Below are positions 14,261 through 22,423 of a stretch of 32,625 nt of DNA, piece after piece. Position 1 is the stretch's first letter. Each line of letters opens with the position of its first letter. The translations under genes were made by a program, and so were the position numbers. The stretch lies in NCBI GenBank assembly GCA_019686135.1, contig JADGHL010000051.1:1-32625 (forward strand), in the 5' to 3' direction. The notes below the pieces were generated by a model. That model ran no database searches, had not been told where the DNA came from, and worked only from the letters and a program-made list of their open reading frames with translations. This DNA comes from Myxococcaceae bacterium (GTDB lineage Bacteria; Myxococcota; Myxococcia; Myxococcales; Myxococcaceae).

Positions 14261-16885
14261 ATGTCCGAGCAGCTTCGTTTCGATGGGCGCGTGGCGATCG
14301 TCACCGGCGCGGGCAATGGCCTCGGCCGGTCGCACGCTCTGCTGCTTGCGTCGCGCGGCGCGAAGGTGGTGGTGAACGACCTCGGCGGATCGCACACCGG
14401 CTCGGGACGGTCGTCGGAGGCGGCGGACCGGGTGGTCGCGGAGATCAAGGCGGCCGGCGGCAAGGCGGTGGCCAACTACGACTCGGTGGAGGACGGCGCG
14501 AAGATCGTCCAGACCGCGCTGGACACGTGGAAGCGCGTCGACATCGTCATCAACAACGCGGGGATCCTGCGCGACACCTCGTTCCGGAAGATGACGCCCG
14601 AGGACTGGGAGCTCATCTACCGCGTGCACGTCAACGGCGCGTTCCGGGTCACGCACGCGGCGTGGCCGTACATGCAGGAGGCCGGCTACGGGCGGATCCT
14701 CTTCACCGCGTCCGCCGCGGGCATCTACGGCAACTTCGGCCAGGCGAACTACTCCATGGCCAAGCTGGGCCTGGTCGGCTTTGCCAACACGCTGGCGATC
14801 GAAGGCGCGAAGAAGAACATCCGGGTCAACACCATCGCGCCGATCGCCGGCTCGCGGATGACCGAGACGGTGCTCCCGAAGGAGCTCGTCGACGCGCTCA
14901 AGCCCGAATACGTCTCGCCGCTGGTGGCGTGGCTGGTCCACGAATCCTGCGAGGAGACCGGCGGGCTCTTCGAGGTCGGCGGCGGCTTCATGGCGAAGCT
15001 CCGCTGGGAGCGGACGAAGGGCCGGACGTGGCGGCTGGGCGCCCCCATCACGCCGGAGAAGGTGCGGGCGGACTTCGCGCAGATCACCGACTTTGCGAAC
15101 GCCACCCACCCGTCCGACATCAACGCGGCGCTCGAGCCGGTGATGGAGAACGTCAACGCGCCGCCGTCGAAGGGCGGGAACGAGTTCATCGACGTCGACG
15201 CCGCGCTCGGCTGGCAGATGCCAGAGATCACCTCGACGCACGACGAGCGCGACATGGCGCTCTACGCGCTGGGCGTGGGCGCGGCGAAAGATCCGCTCGA
15301 TGCGAGGGAGCTGCCGCTCGTCTACGAGCTGCACGGCGACGGCTTCAAGGCGCTGCCCACCTACGCGGTGAACCCCGTCATCGCCGGCGTGTTGAAGCTG
15401 TCCGCGGAGGGCCGGAACGCGCCGGGGCTGAACTACGGGCTGGACCGCATCCTCCACGGCGAGCAGTACACCGAGGTCTTCCGCCCGTTCCCGGCGAAGG
15501 CGACGCTCAAGCACAAGGGGCGCATCAAGGACATCTTCGACAAGGGCAAGCACGCCCTGGTCATCTCCGCGATCGACACGTTCGACGCCGAGACCGGCGA
15601 GCGAATCGCCTACAACGAAATCACCACCTTCGTCCGCGGCGCGGGCGGCTGGGGCGGCGACCGCGGGCCCAACACGGATGTGCCGGTGCCGGACCGCGCA
15701 CCGGACGTGGTGGTGACCGAGAAGACCTCCGACAACCAGGCGCTGCTCTACCGGCTCTCCGGTGACTGGAACCCGCTCCACGCGGATCCAGAGTTTGCGC
15801 AGGCGTTCGGCTTCCCCAGGCCCATCCTCCACGGCCTGTGCACGTTCGGCTTCGTCGGGCGCCAGGCGATCCGCGCGTTCGCGCCCAACGCCGACCCGCG
15901 CTACTTCAAGTGCATCCGCGTGCGCTTCGCCGACTCGGTCTTCCCGGGCGAGACGCTCCAGACGGAGATGTGGAAGGAGTCCGACACCCGCGTGCTGATC
16001 CGCACGAAGGTGCTGGAGCGCGAGAAGGTCGTCATCAACAACGCCTTCGTCGAGTTCTACAAGGAGATCCCCCGCGGGGAGACGAAGCGTGCACCCGCGC
16101 CGGCCCCCGCCCGGGCGGCCACGACGGCTCCTTCGGCCCCGGCCGGCCCGAGCAGCGCCGCCATCTTCCAGGTCATCGGCGCGTACGTGGCGAAGCACCC
16201 CGAGCTGGTGAAGAGCATCCACAACGTCTACCACTTCAAGCTGAAGAACCCGGCGAGCGAGTGGACGCTGGATCTGAAGAACGGCGCGGGCTCCGTCACC
16301 GCGGGCGCGCCGGCGAAGGCGGACTGCGTGCTCGAGCTCGAGGATTCGGACTGGGTGGCGATCGCCACCGGCAAGGCCGACGCCAACAAGCTCTACTTCG
16401 GCAAGAAGCTGAAGATCAGCGGCAACGTGATGGCGTCTCAGAAGCTCGACTTCCTCAGGAAGATCGATCCCGCCGAGGCCGCGGCGCTCGTCGGCACGGC
16501 GGGCGCGACGCCACCGGGCACCGGCACGCCGGCGTCCTCCACACCGGCCGAGCCGGCGAGAGAACCGCAGGCGCCGGCGATCTTCCGCGCGCTGCAGGAG
16601 CGGCTCGCGGCGAATCCGAAGCTGGCCGCGGAGGTGAACGCCGTCGTCCTCTTCAAGGTGACGGCGCCGGACGGGGTGTGGACGGTGGACCTGAAGGAAG
16701 CGCCGGGGGTGAAGTCGGGCGCCGTCGGCACGCCCACCACCACGTTCACGATCTCCGACGAGGATCTCCTGACGCTGGTGAAGGATCCGCAGTCGGCGCG
16801 GTGGCTCTATCAGCACGGGCAGTTGCGGGTAGACGGGGACATCTCCGTGGCGCACCGGCTCGGGTTTCTCAAGCAGCTCGTCTGA
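14261..16885 (+). CDS. MFE-2-like multifunctional beta-oxidation enzyme: 3-hydroxyacyl-CoA dehydrogenase, enoyl-CoA hydratase 2, two SCP2 domains
   Basis: This encodes 874 aa. Residues 1-305 form an SDR dehydrogenase: VTGAGNGLG (NAD site), NNAGILRD, S151, and Y164/K168 in ANYSMAKLG. These are the same residue numbers I recall for the triad of mammalian MFE-2 (HSD17B4). Residues about 310-600 form the double-hotdog (R)-specific enoyl-CoA hydratase 2, with LHGEQYTEVFRPFP and the signature LSGDWNPLH giving D502 and H507. A Pro/Ala linker leads to an SCP2 lipid-carrier domain (about 631-735), and a second linker to another SCP2 domain (about 771-874). Animal MFE-2 has only one SCP2 domain and is about 736 aa. 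The enzyme would hydrate 2-enoyl-CoA and oxidise the (3R)-hydroxyacyl-CoA. An SCP-x-type thiolase follows 15 bp downstream. No peroxisomal C-terminal tripeptide is present (it ends QLV). Confidence 0.95.
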   Translation: MSEQLRFDGRVAIVTGAGNGLGRSHALLLASRGAKVVVNDLGGSHTGSGRSSEAADRVVAEIKAAGGKAVANYDSVEDGAKIVQTALDTWKRVDIVINNAGILRDTSFRKMTPEDWELIYRVHVNGAFRVTHAAWPYMQEAGYGRILFTASAAGIYGNFGQANYSMAKLGLVGFANTLAIEGAKKNIRVNTIAPIAGSRMTETVLPKELVDALKPEYVSPLVAWLVHESCEETGGLFEVGGGFMAKLRWERTKGRTWRLGAPITPEKVRADFAQITDFANATHPSDINAALEPVMENVNAPPSKGGNEFIDVDAALGWQMPEITSTHDERDMALYALGVGAAKDPLDARELPLVYELHGDGFKALPTYAVNPVIAGVLKLSAEGRNAPGLNYGLDRILHGEQYTEVFRPFPAKATLKHKGRIKDIFDKGKHALVISAIDTFDAETGERIAYNEITTFVRGAGGWGGDRGPNTDVPVPDRAPDVVVTEKTSDNQALLYRLSGDWNPLHADPEFAQAFGFPRPILHGLCTFGFVGRQAIRAFAPNADPRYFKCIRVRFADSVFPGETLQTEMWKESDTRVLIRTKVLEREKVVINNAFVEFYKEIPRGETKRAPAPAPARAATTAPSAPAGPSSAAIFQVIGAYVAKHPELVKSIHNVYHFKLKNPASEWTLDLKNGAGSVTAGAPAKADCVLELEDSDWVAIATGKADANKLYFGKKLKISGNVMASQKLDFLRKIDPAEAAALVGTAGATPPGTGTPASSTPAEPAREPQAPAIFRALQERLAANPKLAAEVNAVVLFKVTAPDGVWTVDLKEAPGVKSGAVGTPTTTFTISDEDLLTLVKDPQSARWLYQHGQLRVDGDISVAHRLGFLKQLV

Positions 16886-16900
16886 CTCAAGGAGGCGAAC

Positions 16901-18076
16901 ATGGGACGTAAGGTGAATGTGATCGGCGTCGGAATGGTGAAGTTCGCCAAACCGGGGGCCAGCGAGGAGTACGACGTGATGGCCCACAAGGCGATCGTGA
17001 GCGCCATCCAGGACGCGGGCATCACATACGACGAGGTCGAACAGGCGTTCGCCGGCTACGTCTACGGCGACAGCACCTGCGGCCAGAAGGCGGTGTACTC
17101 GGTCGGGCTGACCGGGATCCCGGTGGTGAACGTGAACAACAACTGCTCCACCGGGTCGACCGCGCTCTTCCTGGCGCGTCAGGCGATCGAAGCCGGCGCG
17201 GAGTGCGTGCTCGCCGTCGGCTTCGAGAAGATGGAGAAGGGCGCGCTCGGCAACAAGTTCAGCGACCGCGTCAACCCGCTGGAGAAGCACGTGGAGGTGA
17301 TGAACCGCGTGCAGGGCTTCAACCAGGCGCCTCCGGCCGCGCAGATGTTCGGCGGCGCGGGCCGCGAGTACCGGTGGAAGTACGGCACCCGGCGCGAGAC
17401 GTTCGCGAAGATCTCCGAGAAGGCGCGCAAGCACGCCTCGAAGAACCCCTACGCGCTTTTCACGCAGCCATTGAGCGTGGAGGAGATCCTCGCCTCCGAC
17501 GAGGTGTTCGATCCGCTGACGCGTTTCCAGTGCTGCCCGCCCACCTGCGGCGCCGCCGCGGCGATCCTCTGTTCGGACGAGTTCGCTAGGCGGCACAACA
17601 TCTCCCGCCCCGTCTACATCGCGGCGCAGGCGATGACGACCGACTCTCCGTCCTCCTTCGAGGACTCGATGATCAAGATGGTCGGCTACGACATGGCGAA
17701 GCGCTGCGCGCAGGTGGTCTACGAGAAGTCCGGCGTCGGGCCCGAGGACGTCGACGTGATCGAGCTGCACGACTGCTTCACCACCAATGAGCTGCTCACC
17801 TACGAGGCGCTCCAGCTCTGCAAGGAGGGCGAGGCGGAGAAGTTCATCTGGGACGGCGACAACACCTACGGCGGCCGGTTCGTCACCAATCCGTCCGGTG
17901 GGTTGCTGTCCAAGGGCCATCCGCTGGGCGCCACCGGGCTCGCCCAGTGCACCGAGCTGGTGTGGCAACTTCGGGGCCAGGCCGAACAGCGCCAGGTGGA
18001 GGACGCCACCATCGCGCTCCAGCACAACCTCGGCCTCGGCGGCGCGTGCGTCGTGACGATGTACCGCCGCGACTAG
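16901..18076 (+). CDS. SCP-x-type 3-ketoacyl-CoA thiolase (lipid-transfer thiolase)
   Basis: This encodes 391 aa and closely follows the N-terminal thiolase half of animal SCP-x. [13 protein letters not shown] holds the acyl-accepting C82. [73 protein letters not shown] with H340, and [11 protein letters not shown] follow in the same order. It would cleave 3-ketoacyl-CoA with CoA; SCP-x itself acts on branched and sterol side-chain substrates. Its own C-terminus stops where animal SCP-x continues into SCP2, but two SCP2 domains occur on the preceding enzyme. A strong AAGGAGG at 16889-16895 precedes ATG 16901, giving high independent translation within the operon. It converges on the histidine kinase gene. 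Confidence 0.95.
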   Translation: MGRKVNVIGVGMVKFAKPGASEEYDVMAHKAIVSAIQDAGITYDEVEQAFAGYVYGDSTCGQKAVYSVGLTGIPVVNVNNNCSTGSTALFLARQAIEAGAECVLAVGFEKMEKGALGNKFSDRVNPLEKHVEVMNRVQGFNQAPPAAQMFGGAGREYRWKYGTRRETFAKISEKARKHASKNPYALFTQPLSVEEILASDEVFDPLTRFQCCPPTCGAAAAILCSDEFARRHNISRPVYIAAQAMTTDSPSSFEDSMIKMVGYDMAKRCAQVVYEKSGVGPEDVDVIELHDCFTTNELLTYEALQLCKEGEAEKFIWDGDNTYGGRFVTNPSGGLLSKGHPLGATGLAQCTELVWQLRGQAEQRQVEDATIALQHNLGLGGACVVTMYRRD

Positions 18077-18082
18077 AAGTCG

Positions 18083-19180
18083 TTAATGCGGCGCGCGCGG
18101 GAGGCGGACGCGGAAGACGCTTCCCCGCGGCTGGTTGTGCTCCACCCAGATCCGCCCGCCGTGGGCCATCGCGGCGAGCTTGCAGAAGTGCAGCCCCAGG
18201 CCGCGGCTGCTATCCGCGGCGGTGGCGGCGTCGCGTTCCAAGCGGGTGTACTTGTCGAAGATCCGCTCCTCGTAGCCGGGCGGGATGCCCGGGCCCTGAT
18301 CGCTCACGGTCAGATCGATGTGGCCGTCGATCTCGGCCAGCTCCACCCGGACCGTCTGCCGCGGCGGCGTGTACTTCACCGCGTTCTCCACGAGGTTGAG
18401 GAGGATCCGCCGCACCAGGTCCGGATCCGCTTCGATCCGCCCCCGTTCGGAGCGCTGCACCATCTCCAGCTGCTGTCCACGTTCGTTCAGGAGCGGCCGC
18501 ATCGCGCGGTGGACCTCGTCGAGGAGCCGCCCCACCTCCACCGACTGGTACCGCGGCGCCAGCACACCGTCCTCCGCCCGCCGCACGTCGAGCAGGTTCA
18601 TCACCATCCGGTTGAGGCGCTCGGCGGCGAGCCCGATGAACAGCGCGGACTCGCGGCGGTCGACCTCGCAGTCCAGATCGGTGCTGGTGAGCAGCTGGGC
18701 GTGGCCGGAGATCGCCGTGAGCGGGTTCTTCAGATCGTGCACCAGAAGCGCGGTCAGCTCCTCCTTCTGGCGTTCGGCGTCCTGCCGCCGCGCGACCTCG
18801 TGGCGCAGCCTGAGCGACAGATCGCGCATCCACCCCGTGCCCGCGCCCACGGCAAGCCCTATCACCACGCTGAGCAGGTTCCCGAAGAGGTCGCCGCCGG
18901 TGCGCGCGAGGATTCCGAAGCGCCAGTACAGCACCAGGTTGACGACGACGGTGAGCGCGCTCAGCCCCAGCCCCCCGCGGAACCCGAAGAAGAACCCGCC
19001 GGCCACGACGACGAGGACGTTGAGTGGCCGGAGCGCGAGCCGGTACTCGGGGCCGACCACCAAGAAGAGGATCAAGTAGACCGCGCCCACGGACGCGGTG
19101 ACCAGCGCGCGGGTGCGGATGCGGAGGCTGGCGGCGCGGACCCACAACGGGCGGGAAGCGTCTCGGGGCTGGGTGACCAT
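18083..19180 (-). CDS. Membrane sensor histidine kinase (orphan)
   Basis: This encodes 365 aa. About four hydrophobic helices lie within residues 25-118, with very short loops, so there is no large periplasmic sensor domain. A HisKA dimerisation domain has H148 in LLVHDLKNPLTAISGH. The HATPase domain shows the N box NLVENAVKYTPP, G1 VSDQGPGIPPG, and G2 GLGLHFCKLAAMAHGG. It should autophosphorylate H148 in response to a membrane or intracellular cue. No response regulator gene is adjacent, which is common in myxobacteria. Its 3' end is 6 bp from the thiolase gene in convergent orientation, so it need not regulate it. Confidence 0.93.
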   Translation of the reverse strand: MVTQPRDASRPLWVRAASLRIRTRALVTASVGAVYLILFLVVGPEYRLALRPLNVLVVVAGGFFFGFRGGLGLSALTVVVNLVLYWRFGILARTGGDLFGNLLSVVIGLAVGAGTGWMRDLSLRLRHEVARRQDAERQKEELTALLVHDLKNPLTAISGHAQLLTSTDLDCEVDRRESALFIGLAAERLNRMVMNLLDVRRAEDGVLAPRYQSVEVGRLLDEVHRAMRPLLNERGQQLEMVQRSERGRIEADPDLVRRILLNLVENAVKYTPPRQTVRVELAEIDGHIDLTVSDQGPGIPPGYEERIFDKYTRLERDAATAADSSRGLGLHFCKLAAMAHGGRIWVEHNQPRGSVFRVRLPRAPH

Positions 19181-19239
19181 CGCTGTCTCCCCAGTCTACC
19201 CGGCCTCTTCGGGAACGCGTGGATTCGTTCGATTCCGGG

Positions 19240-20172
19240 TCAGGACAGTGCCGCGGCGATCTGTTCGGCCAGACCGGCGGCGTCCAGCTTGAACCAGGCC
19301 AGCACCGCTTCGGGTGTGCCACTCTCACCAAAGGTATCCCTGACACCTATCCGCAACAGCCGCGTCCCCACCCCGTGCTCGGCGAGCACCTCCGACACCG
19401 CGGAGCCAAGCCCGCCGATGATCTGATGGTCCTCCGCAGTGACGATGAGCCGCGTCCGCTTCGCGGCCGCCAGGACCGCCTCCACGTCCAGCGGCTTGAT
19501 GGTGTGGACGTTGACCACCCCGACGTCCCATCCCTGCTTCGCGAGCTGCTCCGCGGCCTGGAGCGCGAAGTAGACCTCTCCGCCGGTGGCGAAGACGACG
19601 GCATCCTTGCCGCCCTTGCGCAACTCCACCGCCTTGCCGAACTCGAAGCGGTAGACCTCCGGGTTGACCCGTTCCACCTTCTGCCGGGTGGTGCGAAGGA
19701 AGGCGGGGCCGCGGTGACGGCAGAGGTACTCCACCGCGCCCTCCGTCTCCAGGTCGTCCGCGGGCTGGATCACCACCATCCCGGGGATGGCTCGCATCAG
19801 CGCCACGTCCTCGAGGCCCATCTGCGAGTAGCCGTCGTCGCCGATCGCCACACCCGCGTGGGAGCCGACGATCCGCACGTTCGCCTGCGCGTAGCCGATG
19901 GAGATCCGGATCTGGTCGTAGCGGCCGGTGACGAAGCAGGCGAACGAACAGATGAACGGGATCTTCCCCGCCAGCGCCAGGCCGGCGCCGGTGCCGATCA
20001 TGTTGGCCTCAGCGATCCCCATCTCGAAGAACCGGTGGGGGAACTTCTTCGCGAAGATCTCCGACTTGGTGCTCTTGGCGAGGTCGGCGTCCAGCGCCAC
20101 CACCTCGGGGTACTTCTCTCCCATCTTCGCGAGCGCTTCGCCGAACGCGTCGCGGGTCGCGCGGGCCGGCAT
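19240..20172 (-). CDS. Transketolase, C-terminal subunit
   Basis: This encodes 310 aa and covers the pyrimidine-binding and C-terminal domains of transketolase. Seen are VALDADLAKSTKSEIFAKKF, HRFFEMGIAEANMIGTGAGLA (catalytic Glu that activates thiamine diphosphate), SFACFVTGRYDQIR, and DHQIIGGLGSAVSEVLAEHG. It pairs with the N-terminal subunit encoded immediately upstream; the TGA of that gene and the ATG of this one share a base (TGATG). Together they transfer two-carbon ketol units in the pentose phosphate pathway. Split transketolases are well known in archaea and various bacteria, so this is not a frameshifted full-length gene. Confidence 0.93.
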   Translation of the reverse strand: MPARATRDAFGEALAKMGEKYPEVVALDADLAKSTKSEIFAKKFPHRFFEMGIAEANMIGTGAGLALAGKIPFICSFACFVTGRYDQIRISIGYAQANVRIVGSHAGVAIGDDGYSQMGLEDVALMRAIPGMVVIQPADDLETEGAVEYLCRHRGPAFLRTTRQKVERVNPEVYRFEFGKAVELRKGGKDAVVFATGGEVYFALQAAEQLAKQGWDVGVVNVHTIKPLDVEAVLAAAKRTRLIVTAEDHQIIGGLGSAVSEVLAEHGVGTRLLRIGVRDTFGESGTPEAVLAWFKLDAAGLAEQIAAALS

Positions 20173-21038
20173 CAGTTCCTCCCTCCGGTGAGCGCATTGA
20201 GCGCGCGCAGTTCTTCGAGCGCCTTCTCGGTCTGCTCCTTGTTGGGAGCGGTGCCGTGCCAGGCGATCTGGTGCTCCATGAAGCTGACGCCCTTGCCCTT
20301 GACCGTGTTGGCGATGATCAGCGTGGGCTTGCCGGTCGTGGCTTTCGCCTCGTCGATGGCCCCGAGGATCTGCTCGAAGTCGTGACCATCGATGGTGAGC
20401 ACGTTCCAGTTGAAGGCGCGCCACTTGTCCGCGACCGGCTCGATGTTCATCACCTCGGCCACCGGGCCGTCGATCTGTCCCTTGTTGTAGTCGAGGAAGA
20501 CGGTGAGGTTGTCGAGCCGGAACTTGGGCGCGCTCATCGCGGCCTCCCAGATCTGGCCCTCCTGCATCTCGCCGTCGCCGATCATGCAGTAGACGTGGAA
20601 CCGGCCGCCGTCCAGCTTCGAGGCGAGCGCCATGCCCTGCGCGACCGAGAGCCCCTGCCCCAACGACCCGGTGGGCGCCTCGATGCCGGGGAGCATCGTG
20701 TTGACCGGGTGGCCCTGCAGGCGCGAACCGCGCTCGCGCAGGGTCATCAGCTCCTCCTTCGGGAAGTAGCCGGCTTCCGCCATCACCGCGTAGAGCGCGG
20801 GGACGCCATGGCCCTTGGAGAGGACGAAGCGGTCGCGGTCCGGCCAGTCCGGACGCTTCGGGTCGTGCCGCATCCGCGCGAAATACAGCGCGGTGATGAT
20901 GTCCACGGCGGAGAGCGAACCGCCGGGGTGCCCCGAAGCGGCCTTGTGGATCATCTCGATGATGGTGATGCGCAGCCGTCCGGAGATCTCCTGGAGCTTC
21001 CGGATCTCCGGCGCCGGACTGCCGGTGGTGGCGGGCAT
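20172..21038 (-). CDS. Transketolase, N-terminal subunit
   Basis: This encodes 288 aa from ATG 21038. It carries the thiamine-diphosphate pyrophosphate-binding half. ASGHPGGSLSAVDIITALYF, DRFVLSKGHGVPALYAV, GSLGQGLSVAQGMALA, and the TPP motif GDGEMQEGQIWEAAM ending at DYNKGQ are all present. It is complementary to the downstream C-terminal subunit with a one-base overlap, so the two are made in equal amounts. The frame is open upstream of 21038, but that part overlaps the decayed Cys-rich gene and has no transketolase sequence. Confidence 0.93.
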   Translation of the reverse strand: MPATTGSPAPEIRKLQEISGRLRITIIEMIHKAASGHPGGSLSAVDIITALYFARMRHDPKRPDWPDRDRFVLSKGHGVPALYAVMAEAGYFPKEELMTLRERGSRLQGHPVNTMLPGIEAPTGSLGQGLSVAQGMALASKLDGGRFHVYCMIGDGEMQEGQIWEAAMSAPKFRLDNLTVFLDYNKGQIDGPVAEVMNIEPVADKWRAFNWNVLTIDGHDFEQILGAIDEAKATTGKPTLIIANTVKGKGVSFMEHQIAWHGTAPNKEQTEKALEELRALNALTGGRN

Positions 21039-21202
21039 GGCGCCGCCATGTATCGGAGGCCGTGGCGCGCGGCAACTGCGGTTGCGCACGGCGCGAGCGG
21101 TTCGGTGTGGACTCTTCCGCCATGTGCGTCCGACGCGCGGGCCGCCCGGTCGCTCAGCCACCCCGGGTGGCCGTGGCAGACGACCGCAGCGCCGCCGAAG
21201 AG

Positions 21203-21811
21203 CTACCTCTCCAACAGCACGGAGCAGAAGCCGTCCGCTTCGCACACCCCGCGCACGCAGGCGAGGGACCGGCACTCGCTGCTTTGGGTGCACGGCTCGC
21301 CACCCGCCTTCTGTGCGGCGCAGGTGCCGTGGTCGCAGAACGCCCAGTCCACGCATGGCACGTGGCCGTCCCCGCCGCACGCGGCGCCGATCGCTGCCAG
21401 GGTCCTGCACCGGTCGCTCTCGTCGCAATGACATCCCGCGCTCGCAGGACCGATCGCTGCGGATCTCGTCCAGCTTCGCTGGCCTTCTGCAGGTCCCGAC
21501 GAAGGTGTTGCTGCTGCTGTCGCGGGTCAGCAGGCAAATCAACCTTCTGCACAGGAGAGCGCGAACCCGGAGCAGTCGCCGCCGTCGGGGATCGTCCCGG
21601 CAACCGCCTGGTGACACGCGTCGACGATCGCTTCGGAATCCCCCGCGGCGTCGCAGTCGCACTGCACCGCCCGGACCGCGCTGACGCATCTCACGGCGCC
21701 CGCGGAATCGTAGGTCGATTTGCCCGCGTCGAGCGCCCGAAGGACGTCGGCTTCACAGAACCCCCTCATCCGGGCAGTGCAGTCTGCCTCGTCCCCCTCT
21801 CTCGAAGGGAC
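21203..21811 (-). pseudogene. Frameshifted, 5'-truncated Cys-rich protein gene
   Basis: Three consecutive frames join into one Cys-rich protein of about 200 aa. Frame A (21811-21539) includes DEADCTARMRGFCEADVL and VQCDCDAAGDSEAIVDACHQ, ending SCAEG then stop. Frame B (about 21545-21435) continues LICLLTRDSSSNTFVGTCRR to RSDRSCERG. Frame C (about 21437-21203) continues CHCDESDRCRTLAAIGAACG and ends FCSVLLER then stop. The breaks are single-base changes in short runs, a lost T near 21541 and an extra G in GGG at 21435-21437, and they compensate each other. There is no start codon or signal peptide before frame A, because a stop at 21812-21814 precedes it. This looks like a decayed relative of the myxobacterial Cys-rich lipoproteins. 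The two indels could instead be sequencing errors. Confidence 0.7.
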
Positions 21812-22354
21812 CTAGGTGGCGTCGCCTTCGCCTGCCAGGTAGCTGAGGATGACCTCGTCGAGACTCTTCTCGGAGATCAGGTCCTCCCCGAAAAGCGTCT
21901 CCACACCGACCTCGTTGATCTTCGGCTTCTCCTTCAGCTCGCGCGCGGCGATCACCTCGGGCGGCAAGGGCTGCGGGGGCGGAGGAGACGGATTGATGCC
22001 CGGCGACAGCTTCGTTTGCGCGGCCTCCTGGTCGGTGGCGAGCTGGCCGGGCTGGTAGTGCCGGACGGCCGCCACGGAGTCGATGTTGTCGTAGACCCCG
22101 TTGATGAGGTTCCGCAGCATCTCCTTGTGCTGCTCCTCCATCAGCTCGCGCACGACTTCCTGGAGGTTCTCGGCGCCGAGGATGTCCGCGTAGGAGGTCT
22201 TCTTCGACGCGAGGATGTTCCCGCCCACGAACAGGTGCGTGATGATGTGCGGGTTGGCGATGCCCGAGTCCTCCGTCTGGACGTGGTAGACCTTCCCCTT
22301 GTGCTTGATGTTGTGGTTGAAGCCGGTAACTGCCTTTTCGAAGGTCTTCGCCAT
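21812..22354 (-). CDS. Conserved hypothetical protein of myxobacterial type
   Basis: This encodes 180 aa from ATG 22354. The N-terminal half (GFNHNIKHKGKVYHVQTEDS, PHIITHLFVGGNILASKKTS, VRELMEEQHKEMLRNLINGV) looks strongly structured and resembles proteins I recall as uncharacterised in deltaproteobacteria. A Pro-rich linker (PSPPPPQPLPPE) leads to an acidic C-terminal helix ending ILSYLAGEGDAT. There is no signal peptide or membrane segment, so it is probably cytoplasmic. The stop is in the same frame as the decayed Cys-rich gene that follows. Function is unknown. Confidence 0.7.
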   Translation of the reverse strand: MAKTFEKAVTGFNHNIKHKGKVYHVQTEDSGIANPHIITHLFVGGNILASKKTSYADILGAENLQEVVRELMEEQHKEMLRNLINGVYDNIDSVAAVRHYQPGQLATDQEAAQTKLSPGINPSPPPPQPLPPEVIAARELKEKPKINEVGVETLFGEDLISEKSLDEVILSYLAGEGDAT

Positions 22355-22398
22355 GGGGGCGGCGCAACCTAACCGTGCGTGTCGTCATTGATCAAGGC

Positions 22399-22415
22399 TG
22401 TGCGGCAGCCGCACA
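22399..22415 (-). terminator. Short perfect palindrome after mobA
   Basis: TGTGCGGC-A-GCCGCACA lies 8 bases beyond the mobA stop on the minus strand. As RNA it would fold with a 3-base loop. No U-run follows, so termination is only possible. Confidence 0.35.
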
Positions 22416-22423
22416 CGCAGGGT

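Noticed and set aside
13361-18025. Open frame of about 1554 codons on the minus strand
   Set aside because: It runs antisense to the MFE-2-like and thiolase genes and has no recognisable domain; it is a shadow.
19240-21038. A single transketolase gene broken by a frameshift
   Set aside because: Both halves have complete domain ends and overlap by one base at a proper start; split transketolase is a known natural form.
21154-21603. Independent 149-residue minus-strand protein within the decayed Cys-rich gene
   Set aside because: Its sequence is Arg/Ala/Pro/Ser-rich with no pattern, while the other frames carry the continuous Cys-rich protein.
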